DNA of 64,000 bases, taken from assembly GCA_954871525.1 (NCBI GenBank), contig OX940866.1, forward strand, positions 15,957,001 through 16,021,000, given 5' to 3'. This DNA comes from Parietaria judaica. Its lineage: Eukaryota > Streptophyta > Magnoliopsida > Rosales > Urticaceae. Below are positions 12,220-22,092 of the stretch, piece by piece. How positions within the stretch are numbered: position 1 is the first letter of the stretch; each line of letters opens with the position of its first letter. A program made the position numbers and the translations under genes. Under the pieces are notes generated by a model. The model had not been told where the DNA came from. It saw nothing but the letters and a program-made list of their open reading frames with translations, and did not search any database.

Positions 12220-12243
12220 ACCGCTAGGAGAAAACCTAGCGGT
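12220..12243. repeat. Hairpin, copy 4
   Basis: Perfect 9-bp stem with loop agaaaa, 631 bp after copy 3 and 1,265 bp after copy 2. Confidence 0.9.
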
Positions 12244-13280
12244 AATTTCTGTTCACCAAAAGTACTCGGATTAGTGGGTGGAGAAACATATTAATGTGCC
12301 TTTATTGCATGCAGGTCGTATTAATTATTCGTCCAACTCCCCCCAAGCCTCTATAAATAGAACAATCCCTAACCCTAAATAATAGAATTATATCCATCAT
12401 CTCTCTCTCCATGATAATATTTTATGTATCCACCGCCGAAAGGTTCGTCAGCTGCTCGTAAGCAATCTCTTATGCCGCCTTGCAGACATACAATATTTAC
12501 AAGGAGGTGCAAGCTTATCTTGTAGCTGTCCTTTTTTGCAGTCGTGCTTTAATAACGGTTGTCAATTTTTCTCATTCTGTTTTGTATTACAGAACAATTA
12601 ATAGCGGTATACTTTTTATGAACTAATGGTAGTCAATGCCTTCTCATTCATTGTTTCTTCGTAGATCGTCAACAATATTTTATGCCGCCGTGCATTCATA
12701 CAATATTTACAAGGAGGTGAAAAGCTGAGCTTGTGTCCTTGCTTCTTCGCAGTCGTGCTTCTAACTCTGCAAGCTTCGTTTGCAACCTCTTCGCTGTCGG
12801 CTTCTTGTTTCTTCCCGCTAGGGACGAAATGAAGTTCCTCGTGTTAGGAGGAGTTGCATCCGTGCTTCTTGTATGGGCAGGCTACAGTTGCATCGGTGCT
12901 TCTTGTATTTACAAGCTACAATTGCATCCTCTTGACGCGACATTAGGGACGGGAGCATAGCGGTATAAGGAGAAGCGGCAAGTGCTCGTGCAAGATTAAC
13001 CTTTCGTTTCTTAGCAAGGGGGTATATAGGTTCGTAATAGTTTCCCGCCGTTCCTATTTAAGTTTGGTTTTGTATGATTTCTTCCTGCTATTATGTAACC
13101 TATAGCGGTACTCAATATTTACTCATTGTGTGATGTATTACAAAATAAAGAATATCTTATTATTTCTTATTTATGTTTGTTTTGTATTCGATAATCCCAC
13201 TATTATGTAACATATGGCGGTACTCAATATTTACTATTTGTGTGTTGTTTGGCAGAATAAACTATAAAGCATAGCGGTAA

Positions 13281-13819
13281 GAGGATTATAAGTACCAAAA
13301 TACCCTTTTATCGATATAAATAGAAGAAAATCCTAAAATGGAGCACAATTTGCAATATATAGTTGCCCGCCGCCTCCTCTCCTTATCTCTCTCTATATTT
13401 TTAATGAACTACCGAAGCTATGAGCACCAACTTCGGTATCGTATTACCAAAGTGTTAGCTAACTCATCTCTCTCAGTTATTGTCTGACATTTTAGTGATC
13501 CGATACTGGAGAAGGTGCTAGTGGTAATTTGGATCGAAAGTTACACTATGATAAATAGCATTAACATAGAGGTACGATTGTCATGGTGATATAGAACAAC
13601 ATTAACAGAGGGCGGTTTGATTGTCGTACAATATAATAGCATTAACATAGCTGTAAGATTGTAATACAAAATGGCTCCACACGTATTCATTACAAAACAC
13701 CATACCGCGTACCGGACAAATACTCACTTGAAGAACATCCATAAAACGACAAAGAAAGTTACAAACATTAGTTTTCCCCAACTGATGAACTCATAGTAGT
13801 TTCTTCGTTCCAGTATTTG
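13281..13819. other. Motif-bearing background up to the LARD insertion
   Basis: Sequence similar in style to the preceding repeat field, ending at the 5-bp target-site copy. No gene seen. Confidence 0.4.
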
Positions 13820-13824
13820 AATTT

Positions 13825-14602
13825 TGTTAAGGTCGGATTTGGTCAAATCCATCCTCAACACAACTCGTGTCGTTTTGTCCCTAAACGACATGAGGGGAGG
13901 CGAGGAAGTTCATCACCTGAGGGGGATTATCCCTGAGGAGGATCATCTCCGAGGAAGAATACCCCCGAGGAGGCTCGACCGCGAGGAGACGCAGCCACAT
14001 GAAAGCAAGCTGCGATGAAGCGTCCCATCGCACTCGACGAGGAATTTCGTCATGATGATTGTGCAGGGCCGAATGACCATTGACGAGATGTGCATTTAAT
14101 GAAGCCGACCTACTCACTCGATGAGAAACACCAGCGACGAGGCTTGCAGGGCCAAATGACGGCTGACGGGATGCGCATTTAATGAGGCGCACCTACCCAT
14201 AACGGCAGCCTGCTCGGAAGTGACATAAAGCAGGGATTAACCATGCTGCCCTCAAATCATGCTAGAAAGCGAATGATAAAAGAGGAAAAAGGCGGGAAAG
14301 ATGCGAGGGAAATGTAATGTAAACTCTATAAAAGGCAAGATAAGCCTCATTTGTAAAGGTTCGGAAAAATAGAGAAAAAAGACCCGGAAAGAGAAAAGGG
14401 AATTCTTGGAATAGAAAAGGCTAAAGAAATAGAGAAAGTCTAGGCTCATGATCCTTCATCTGTCCAGCTATTCAACGGAAGAAAACCGAGCTCATTTCAG
14501 AAAATATAATAAAACAGAGATATTCATCAATTATTGTAGTTTATTTGTTATTTGGTGATTATCTTTGTGACTGGAAAAGGGCGGTGAAAATCGCCCTCTA
14601 CA
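13825..14602 (+). repeat. 5' LTR of the LARD
   Basis: 778 bp, TGTTAAGG...CTACA, near-identical to 21,310-22,087. It contains a TATA-like word at 14,327 within a GC-poor promoter-like stretch. Confidence 0.95.
14327..14334 (+). promoter_or_regulatory. TATA box of the LARD LTR
   Basis: TATAAAAG in the 5' LTR. The same word is at 21,812-21,819 in the 3' LTR, the expected position for LTR-driven transcription. Confidence 0.6.
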
Positions 14603-14605
14603 GTT

Positions 14606-14623
14606 TGGCGCCCACCGTGGGGC
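14606..14623 (+). other. Primer-binding site of the LARD
   Basis: TGGCGCCCACCGTGGGGC begins 3 nt after the 5' LTR. This TGGCGCC-type site is typical of plant Tat/Athila-like gypsy elements. I do not assign the tRNA. Confidence 0.75.
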
Positions 14624-14664
14624 TTTGTTTTCTTTCTAACTCACAGCAAGGAATTTGGAGGAGC

Positions 14665-15711
14665 ATGACGTTATCAAACGACGCCGTCGTCATTAACGTG
14701 CTCAGGGAGGGAGTTACTGGCCAAAGCCACACAAACGAGTCAGAGATGATCGTGGATGAAGATTGGGGATGGCCCAAGGAAGGCGCAATGGGGGCCCGGG
14801 GAGGAGATGATCACGAGATGACGGACTTCTGGAAGAACGAGGAATGGCAGGAAAGCAGCGAGCCGTGTCCAATGGAGGAGGACACCACAGAGAGCCAGCG
14901 GGATCAGGAGGAGCCAAGAATCCCGGGTGAACCACATCCCGCATTGGAACTGGTCCTGCCGTATCTTATGCCCGAGGAACTCCTCGCGGTAGAGATGGTG
15001 TGCACGTCGTTACGCGACGAGGTTTGAGGGAACAACCTTCTGTGGCGCAACCTCAGCATCTACAACCCGTTGAGCGAGCGGATCGAAGACGAAGATCTCC
15101 TGAGGCTGGTGAGGAGGTCTCAAGGGAAGATGGAGACCTTGACTCTGGATGGGTGCTACGTGGTCACCAACGCCGCGGTAAAGACAATTATGCAGGACAA
15201 CCCAACGCTCATAAAGCTGTGCTTGCCACGCTGCCACCGAATCACCTTAGACGACGTGGTCAACAACCTGTCCACCATCAAGCACGGGATAAAATTCCTG
15301 AGGCTCAACAGGCTATTTCCCAATTTCGAGGGGTTCACTCTCGAGAAGGGGACCAGGGTCAGACTTGAGGACCTTCCCCCGCTGCTTGCGGCAGGGAATC
15401 CAGCCGACTATCTCGAGCAACAGGCGCCCGCCCCACGCGGTCGTCTGCTCGACATGGAGTTCTGCAGGAGGTGCAACAGAAACGTTCTGGTCTACGAGAA
15501 GCCCACGAGGATGCGAGCAGGAAACTTCACTCGCCCGCCGTGTTTTGGCCAACGCCGAGATGGGCGTGCTTGCGGCTTTTGCAGATCATGCTACATTCTT
15601 GATACCACGTGGTACACCGACCTCTGCCCGGAATGTAACTTCGGGCGCCCCAGCGGAAATTCTCTGGAGAAGATCGTGTCGTCAGCCTGCTCGATCGTCG
15701 AGGAGGATTAA
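14665..15711 (+). pseudogene. Transduplicated F-box protein gene resembling SKIP14, with one premature stop
   Basis: From the ATG at 14,665 one frame runs to the TAA at 15,709-15,711 (348 sense codons), broken only by TGA at 15,025-15,027. An acidic N-terminal part is followed by an F-box-like segment (LVLPYLMPEELLAVEMVC, LLWRNLSIYNPL). Leucine-rich repeats follow (TLTLDGCYVVTNAAVKTI, LCLPRCHRITLDDVV). A Cys-rich tail has CRRC, CGFC and CPEC pairs. This order matches plant SKIP14-type F-box proteins, which bind SKP1 in SCF ubiquitin ligases. The host family is longer at the N-terminus. The absence of introns and the position between the binding site and array of an LTR element point to capture of a spliced transcript. 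Apart from the single stop the frame is clean, so it may be young or selected. Confidence 0.65.
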
Positions 15712-15965
15712 GCCCCGGAGTAAGGTTCATACACTGCTCGGCGCGAAGGGAGGGTTGGAGACGACTACTTTTCAGCCTTGTTAGATGATAGAAATGTGTT
15801 TGGTTTTGTTCTGGGTTTTTAGTGTCTATGTATGTATGTATGTATGTTTTTTTATTATTTAGAAACGAGCGAAATTATAAGTTGGCAAAAATGTGTGTGC
15901 AACTCTGCTCGGTGATAGTACCAAATAGAAGGGAAAATATCCTCGCAATATTCACATAAAAAAAA
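15712..15965. other. Spacer after the captured F-box gene
   Basis: Contains a (TATG)n run at about 15,829-15,850 and no ORF. It could be the 3' UTR of the captured transcript. Confidence 0.4.
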
Positions 15966-16350
15966 CGGCTAAGGGTGCCGAGCAAGCCCGATCCGGCGAG
16001 AGTGCCGAGAAAATTATAAAATATATATATATATATAATATAATAATAAATAATATATAATATATATATATATATACGGCTAAGGGTGCCGAGCAAGCCC
16101 GGTCCGACAAAACATGTCGAGATCCATATACGGCTAAGGGTGCCGAGCAAGCCTGGTCCGACAAAACATGTCGAGATCCATATAAACGGCTAAGGGTGCC
16201 GAGCAAGCCCGGTCCGACAAAAACATGTCGAGATCCATTTACGGCTAAGGGTGCCGAGCAAGCCCGGTCCGACGAAAAATGTCAAGATCCATATACGGCT
16301 AAGGGCGCCAAGCAAGCCCGATCCGGCGAGAGTGTCGAGGAAGTGACAAC
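15966..16350. repeat. 54-56-bp tandem array in the LARD
   Basis: Units beginning cggctaagggtgccgagcaa start at 16,077, 16,131, 16,187, 16,242 and 16,296. An extra unit at 15,966 is separated by an AT run (16,018-16,075). Related half-units recur at 16,592 and 16,656. No coding sense. Confidence 0.9.
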
Positions 16351-16560
16351 CAAGGCGAGAGTGCCTATGGGGTCCTGGGAATTAGTCGGCTCGTACTCGA
16401 TGAAACCTAGCGATGCCCACAAGTGACAACTAAGGCGAGAGTGCCTATGGGTCCTGAGGATTAGTCGGCTCGTACCCGATGAAACTTAGCGATACCCGCA
16501 AGAGACAACTACGGCGAGAGTGCCAGAGAAAATAGGTACGGCGAGAGTGCCACGCAAAAA
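16343..16560. repeat. 80-bp tandem repeat in the LARD
   Basis: gtgacaac...ggcgagagtgcc units start at 16,343 and 16,423, with a partial third near 16,503. Contiguous with the preceding array. Confidence 0.85.
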
Positions 16561-17051
16561 AAAAAAGAAGAGAAAAGAAAATATATATTTACGGCTAAGG
16601 GCGCCGAGCTGGCCCGAGCCGGCGAGAGTGCCAAGCAAAGAAAAACTATATATATACGGCTAAGGGCGACGAGCAAGCCCGTACAAGTTCGAAGATCGCG
16701 AGCAAACTCATAAAATAAAATCATCATATGCTCATTTGATTCAAAAGGACCGATCCTCCCGCCTAGCGACATCATCAAGGGGACCTTGACCCAGGACTGC
16801 GTCAGCACATTCCTCGATGATGGCATCGCAGCATTGGCGAATGATGCCATCCACAATTAAGCAAGCGGGATCATCAGCAAGAAGTTCGGGGGGCTTATTC
16901 GAGGAAGTTCCTGCAAGGTTCGCATCAGCCCTACTATCAGCCTGCAAAGGAGGAGCCAAAAGTAAGGGATCAACTCCAGAAAGAAGAGGTAAAACTACAA
17001 ATTATTTAAACTAAGCTACCTCATACCATGCTCGACGAGGAGGGAAGAACA

Positions 17052-17879
17052 TCAAAACCCGCGCGAGCGCGCCCTAGCGACACTCGGAGGGAGGCAAGGG
17101 GAAAGCGGAGGAGAGTTTGGAGCACCAGAGATTTTCCTTTCCAGCTTGGCCAAATCAGCCTGGTATTCCTGCTCCAACTTGCGCCATCTTGGCAGTTTGG
17201 CTCGAAGCTCACCAACAGTCGAGCGGGTAGGTAATCCCTCGACGAGCTTGATATTCGAGAGCACACCGCCCAGCAAGCGCTGAACACGGGCAATCCCCTC
17301 AAGTGCACCGAATCTCTCGGATGCGTGCTTCAGCTTATCGACCGCTTGGTGATAGAGGCGCAAGCAGGAAAATTCCTCCTCTATTGCCCAGCTCCTGGCT
17401 GCGTCGCGGTCCTTGACGAGTTTCCTCAGCACGGCCTTGACGTGGAAAGAGATTTGTTCCTCCCGACCGGGCGACAGGTTTATAGCATCGGTGATTCGGT
17501 TGAAATACTCGTTCTTTTGCCAGAGCTGTGTCGAGAGAGTGTCCTCGCACCACTGATAACGCTGTCGCTCCTCAAGGAGGGACTCTTCGGCAATGGCAAG
17601 GAGACATCTATATTCATCGCGCTCCGCCCTACACTCGGCGAGCTTAGCCCCTGTAGTCTCAGGGAGAATAGCTTCGCTTCCCGATAAAGTCCTCGCCGGA
17701 GCAAGAGAAAGCACAGACTCTCCGGCCCCCTGGTAACCTCCGCCATCGCTGGGGGAAAAGGTGTCGGGGCAAAGAACAACGGTACCACCTCCGGCCTGCG
17801 AAGGAAAAGAGAGAGTGGAGATACGGAAGAAGCAATAAAGAGGCCCGACAAGACAAGAAAAGAGAGAAGGGAAAGACAA
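17052..17879 (-). CDS. Antisense coiled-coil ORF of the LARD, second module
   Basis: A 275-codon open frame on the strand opposite to the element's transcription. It has long amphipathic, Glu/Arg/Leu-rich helices. The segment around VKAVLRKLVKDRDAARSWAI through KLPRWRKLEQEYQADLAKLE to NSPPLSPC matches, block for block, the upstream module at 18,067-18,786. It is thus a tandem-duplicated C-terminal region, probably a separate exon or a decayed extension of the antisense ORF. Function unknown. Proteins of this type are annotated as gypsy-type transposon domain proteins in plants. Confidence 0.55.
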   Translation of the reverse strand: MSFPSLFSCLVGPLYCFFRISTLSFPSQAGGGTVVLCPDTFSPSDGGGYQGAGESVLSLAPARTLSGSEAILPETTGAKLAECRAERDEYRCLLAIAEESLLEERQRYQWCEDTLSTQLWQKNEYFNRITDAINLSPGREEQISFHVKAVLRKLVKDRDAARSWAIEEEFSCLRLYHQAVDKLKHASERFGALEGIARVQRLLGGVLSNIKLVEGLPTRSTVGELRAKLPRWRKLEQEYQADLAKLERKISGAPNSPPLSPCLPPSVARARSRGF

Positions 17880-18066
17880 GTATACGAGGGCGATAGCAAA
17901 AAAAAAAAAAAAGGAAAAGCTTAGCGATGGAAGGAAAAGGTAACCCGGGAAAGATTTCTTTTATTCATATGATAATTCGCTTAAGTGCTTGGATTACAGA
18001 AAGAGCCACAAAATTCGGAATTCACAAAAAAGAGGGAAATTAAAAGGGAAACTCTGGGAAAACGTC

Positions 18067-19748
18067 CTATACCGTGGGCTCCGGAGGCGCCGGGGTCTCG
18101 GTGCTCGGGCCGGATCCATCGTGCGGTGAAGACCCGAGAGCAGCCCCCTCCGGGGCCAGGCATCCAATCCTCCGGCGGTCCAGGGCTGCCGGCTTGTAGG
18201 GGGAAAGCGGCGGAGAATCAGGATCCCGGGCGAATTTCTTGTCCAGCTCTTCTACCACGGCCCGGTGCTTGGCGCGGCTTTCGCCCCACGAAGGCAAGCG
18301 GGTATCGAGGCCCTCGGCGTGTGCCGCCAGGGGAATTTTCTCGACCAAGACAATGTTGGCGTGGTACGCGGCGGCCAAGCGGTGGGCATTGATGGATTGA
18401 TCAAGAAAATCATACCTCGCCGAGAGGTGCTCCAGCTTGGCCTGGGCCTCCTCGAACAGGCGCTCTCGGCCGTGACGTTCCTCAACTGCCTCGGCTCGCG
18501 CAGCCTCTAAGTCCTCGGCAAACTTCCTCAGCACGGCGTCGACCCGAGAAGCCAGATGGTCTTCCTGTTCGGGCGGCACGCCGACGGCTTCGCCAATCTG
18601 AGCGAGGCATTCAGCCTGAAGCCAGAGCTTATCGGAGAGGCCGGCCTCCTTAACAGCGCAAGAGTTTTGCTGTTCCGCGAATTCGGCCTCAGCGGCCCGG
18701 CGCAGCGAGACTTCCGACTCCAAGGCGGACTTGGTCTCGTTGAGCTCAGCCTCTGCGGCCCGACGCAACGAGACTTCCGACTCCAAGGCCGGACCCCTGT
18801 GGAAGGAGTGATAAGAGGTACCTGTGAGACGGAGACGCCGGTAAGATCGGGAGAAGGCCGGACCCCTGAGCCCTCAAGGGCCTCGACACCAGGTGCGTCA
18901 AAAAGGAGCTTCGGGCTAGGGAGATTCACTTCGGAGTGCACCCCAGACTGTTCCTCCTCGGGTCCAAAAAGGATCTGTTCTTGGGCGTCTTCCTCGCCAA
19001 CAGGTCCCGTATCTCCCTCATTCGGAGCATGGGTCTCTTTGATCGAAGATTGAGTCGGAGGCGTAGAGGCCGCGACCGAGTCCTGCGTCGCTTCATCGGG
19101 GATTCCCCGAGATGGTGACGGGAAGGACCGGGTCGCGACCCCCGGAGCGGAAGGAAGAGTGGAGCTTTCGGCCCCCAAGGGAGGTGCAGGGGGAGCATTC
19201 AGCGCGACGACCAGACGCTCGATGTCATCGAACTCCAGTCTCTCCCGTGGGTTCACGGCGGGACGCGCACGCCCGTCCGCCGCCGTTCCCGTCCTCCCCG
19301 CTGCGCCCTCAACAGGCGCGGTGCCCCGAGCTCCCTCCACTGTTCCTCGAGACGGACCAGCAACTTTGGGCTCAGGGGTCGGGGCGGGAACCTTCGCTTT
19401 CTTCGCGGAGGAAGCATCACACACCTCCTCGGCGGGTCGCTTGCCCGAAGAGCTTTCTTCTCGAGGGGATCTCCTCGAGGAGCGGGAAGCATACGACGGG
19501 GAGCGGGCGACGGAATCCGTCCTTGTTCTCGTCCGCCGCTCGTCGCGGGTATCCTCGACAGGGCGTTTACTCGAGGGACCACCCTCTCGGGGGGTGAGCC
19601 CCATGTAGCGAGGGGCGTCGGATCCTGCCCGTGACCTCGACGGTCTCTGCACCTCCCGATCCCGATCGACGGGAGCGTTGTCCCTAGCAGCAACGGATTT
19701 ATCCTCTGTTTTCTTCTTCGGCCTTGGAGTGGGTTTCTTCCGCTCCAC
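18067..19748 (-). pseudogene. Antisense ORF of the LARD: low-complexity middle and coiled-coil C-terminus
   Basis: Two overlapping frames: 19,748-18,528, low-complexity and rich in Ser, Pro and Arg with KKAKVPAPTPEPK-like basic patches, and 18,786-18,067. The second has two copies of an ESEVSLRRAAEAE repeat, a long coiled coil and the terminator NSPPLSPY-like block. One frameshift near 18,790 separates them and another near 19,755 separates them from the N-terminal part. Together they resemble a gag-like scaffold: folded N-domain, disordered basic linker, coiled coil. Role unknown. Confidence 0.5.
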
Positions 19749-19755
19749 GGAAGAT

Positions 19756-20497
19756 CCCTCCGGGGCAGGTGCGCGAAGAAAACCTTCCGGGAGAAGAGTG
19801 TTTGGGGCGCCCCAGACCTCTCGATCCGCTGATCCCCGAAGTCCTTACTCCAATCGCGCCTAGGGTTAGTAAGGAGAGCAGCGTGGATGTCTTTGAACCG
19901 CGCCTCGGCCTCTTCATTCTCCTCGGGCTTAAATCGAGGGAGGTCCACTCCCTCGAGCACCAAATCCCTCGGTAGGAAGGCGTGGTGGGGACCGAAGTTG
20001 GAGCTATCCACACGAACGAAGAAATACTTATTCTCCCAGCCGGACTCGTTCGACAGCGTGTTCGTAAGAATGTGCGGTCGAACGCGAAGAGAGATTGCAA
20101 AGCGACCCAGATTCTTCGGATTCCGGGAGACCTTGAAGAGGCGCATTAAGTCCTCGAGCGTAAGCTCCACTTTCTGCTCGCATGCAATAGCGAGTGTGCG
20201 GAGGAGGAGGCGAAGGGTGTTGGGGCTCACCTGAGCGATCGGAACCCCAAAGGCGTAGAGAAACGCCACGACCAAGAGCGGCACCGGGAAGCAAAGACCG
20301 ACGATGCAGAAGAACGACTCATAGACGCAGACGAAGTCGCTCTGAGGCTCGTCGGCGAATTCACCCTCAAGGGGGAGACGTGCAAAACAGAGCTCTGAGT
20401 CAGAACAGTTGTCGACAATAAATTTCAAACCCTCGGTCATCATGACGGAGGGAGGGCTTCGTGTCTTAAAGACCGGGCCGGAGCGGGAAGTGGCCAT
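19756..20497 (-). pseudogene. Antisense ORF of the LARD: N-terminal PF04195-like domain
   Basis: From the ATG at 20,497 (MATSRSGPVF) the frame carries a hydrophobic FPVPLLVVAFLYAFGVPIAQ segment, then SPNTLRLLLRTLAIACE and a W-containing block (SGWENKYFFVRVD). This is the pattern of the plant putative gypsy-type transposon domain (PF04195, formerly Transposase_28). It is encoded antisense to the LTRs, as for extra ORFs of Tat-lineage elements. The frame is lost near 19,755. The domain assignment is from pattern memory, not a search. Confidence 0.6.
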
Positions 20498-21293
20498 CGA
20501 AGCGTCTAGGAGAGAAGAGAGAAGAAGCTTGGAGACGAGGGAATAAGGGTAACAACGGAGAAGAATCTTAGAGAGAGTTCTTGAAAATACGAAAATGTCT
20601 GAAAAAGTGGGTGTGAGCTTCGAATTTATAGAAAGATGAGGAGAATGGATAGGCGCGTTTTGATTTGACGGCCTAAATTCAAAGCTTGCTAACTCATCAA
20701 TGGCTCGTGTCAAAGGCCCGTTATAAATCCCCACAAGTACTCGAGTGCGAAAAGGGGTGAGCATTCAATGCCGAAGGGACGTGCGAAAGATTCGACGCTG
20801 ACAAGTTTTGGGAAAGCAAACCAAGGTGGGGCCCAGAACCAGGCAACGGTCGGAGAAGCAAGAGAGTCAGGCTTCCTCGACCGTTAACGAGGATCTGCGT
20901 GAAATTCCTCGTTCAACGTCATTGAGAAATCTTCATCGCTAAGAGTTTCGTCGGAAAAGTTATATTTTTTTTATACTTACAAAGTACATGCTTACGTTTA
21001 CACCTTTTGCCTTCGAAACGTATATTTCGGTATCTTACAGAATTTAGGTATGCGAGGAAGGTTCTCGATGAAAAAACCCATGACGTTTAGGTCGCAGTAG
21101 CTCCCGCGGACAAGGGACCCGGCTCGCAACAAGGAGGGAAGCAAAAGAGGCATGGCGAGGAAAGAAAGTGATTTGGCAATATAGCCACGCGAAGAGCCAA
21201 AGAAGCAATCACCGACCGGGAAACCAACTAATGTTGGCTAGAGCCGATCTCCGAAATAGTTATACTTTATTTTACCAAGTGTATACACTTGAT
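20498..21293. other. LARD 3' internal region
   Basis: Upstream region of the antisense ORF and leader to the 3' LTR. It contains a TATA-poor GC-balanced stretch and then AT-rich sequence. No ORF is supported. Confidence 0.4.
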
Positions 21294-21304
21294 AAAATGG
21301 GGGA
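21294..21304 (+). other. Polypurine tract of the LARD
   Basis: aaaatggggga lies 5 nt before the TG of the 3' LTR, the usual site for plus-strand priming. Confidence 0.7.
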
Positions 21305-21309
21305 CTAAC

Positions 21310-22087
21310 TGTTAAGGTCGGATTTGGTCAAATCCATCCTCAACACAACTCGTGTCGTTTTGTCCCTAAACGACATGAGGGGATGCGAGGAAGTTCATCA
21401 CCCGAGGGGGATTATCCCCGAGGAGGATCATCTCCGAGGAAGAATAACCCCGAGGAGGCTCGACCGCGAGGAGACGCAGCCACATGAAAGCAAGCTGCGA
21501 TGAAGCGTCCCATCGCACTTGACGAGGAATTTCGTCATGATGATTGTGCAGGGCCGAATGACCATTGACGAGATGTGCATTTAATGAAGCCGACCTACTC
21601 ACTCGATGAGAAACACCAGCGACGAGGCTTGCAGGGCCGAATGACGGCTGACGGGATGCACATTTAATGAGGCGCACCTACCCATAACGGCAGCCTGCTC
21701 GGAAGTGACATAAAGCAGGGATTAACCATGTTGCCCTCAAATCAGGCCAGAAAACGAATGATTAAAGAGGAAAAAGGCGGGAAAGATGCGAGGAAAATGT
21801 AATGTAAACTCTATAAAAGGCAAGATAAGCCTCATTTGTAAAGGTTCGGAAAAATAGAGAAAAAAGACCCGGAAAGAGAAAAGGGAATTCTTGGAATAGA
21901 AAAGGCTAAGGAAATAGATAAAGTCTAGGCTCATGATCCTTCATCTGTCCAGCTATTCAACGGAAGAAAACCGAGCTCATTTCGGAAAGTATAATAAAAC
22001 AGAGATATTCATCAATTATTGTAGTTTATTTGTTATTTGGTGATTATCTTTGTGACTGGAAAAGGGCGGTGAAAATCGCCCTCTACA
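21310..22087 (+). repeat. 3' LTR of the LARD
   Basis: 778 bp, same ends as the 5' LTR and followed directly by the duplicated target aattt. Confidence 0.95.
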
Positions 22088-22092
22088 AATTT

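Larger units (their letters stand above)
9816..13280. repeat. Complex repeat field: 630-bp tandem units flanked by a larger duplication
   Basis: The phrase tttactagtgtattacc begins at 10,664, 11,300 and 11,930 (periods 636 and 630), and the following several hundred bases stay similar in each unit. A partial unit lies at about 10,430-10,600. Outside these, about 9,880-10,400 is similar to about 12,325-13,130: both share the word ctataaatagaacaatcc and the sequence around gacgggagcatagcgg. The field is dense in TAGCGGTA and its complement. No transposase is encoded, so it looks like internal amplification in a non-autonomous element of the MULE-like family. Confidence 0.75.
13825..22087 (+). 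mobile_element. Complete non-autonomous LTR retrotransposon (LARD) carrying an F-box gene
   Basis: Two 778-bp LTRs start TGTTAAGG and end CTACA, flanked by a perfect 5-bp duplication aattt (13,820-13,824 and 22,088-22,092). A primer-binding-like site follows the 5' LTR and a polypurine tract precedes the 3' LTR. By eye the LTRs differ by about 18 substitutions with no length difference, which suggests a fairly recent insertion. No gag, protease, reverse transcriptase or integrase is present. The interior holds a sense-strand F-box gene, a tandem array and antisense coiled-coil ORFs. Antisense extra ORFs with PF04195-like domains are known in the Ty3/gypsy Tat lineage, so this is probably a Tat-derived passenger mobilised by a partner in trans. 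Confidence 0.9.

Noticed and set aside
12733..12960. 75-codon plus-strand frame with a hydrophobic stretch
   Set aside because: Lies in the duplicated non-coding repeat field; its counterpart near 10,100-10,260 does not keep the frame.
15000..15368. Plus-strand frame of 122 codons overlapping the F-box gene, and several minus-strand frames over 14.7-15.7 kb
   Set aside because: Shadows in GC-rich coding sequence. Only the frame from 14,665 has F-box, LRR and Cys-pair motifs.
16077..16350. Tandem array considered as a CRISPR-like array
   Set aside because: The whole 54-56-bp unit repeats with no unique spacers, and the sequence is a plant nuclear retroelement.
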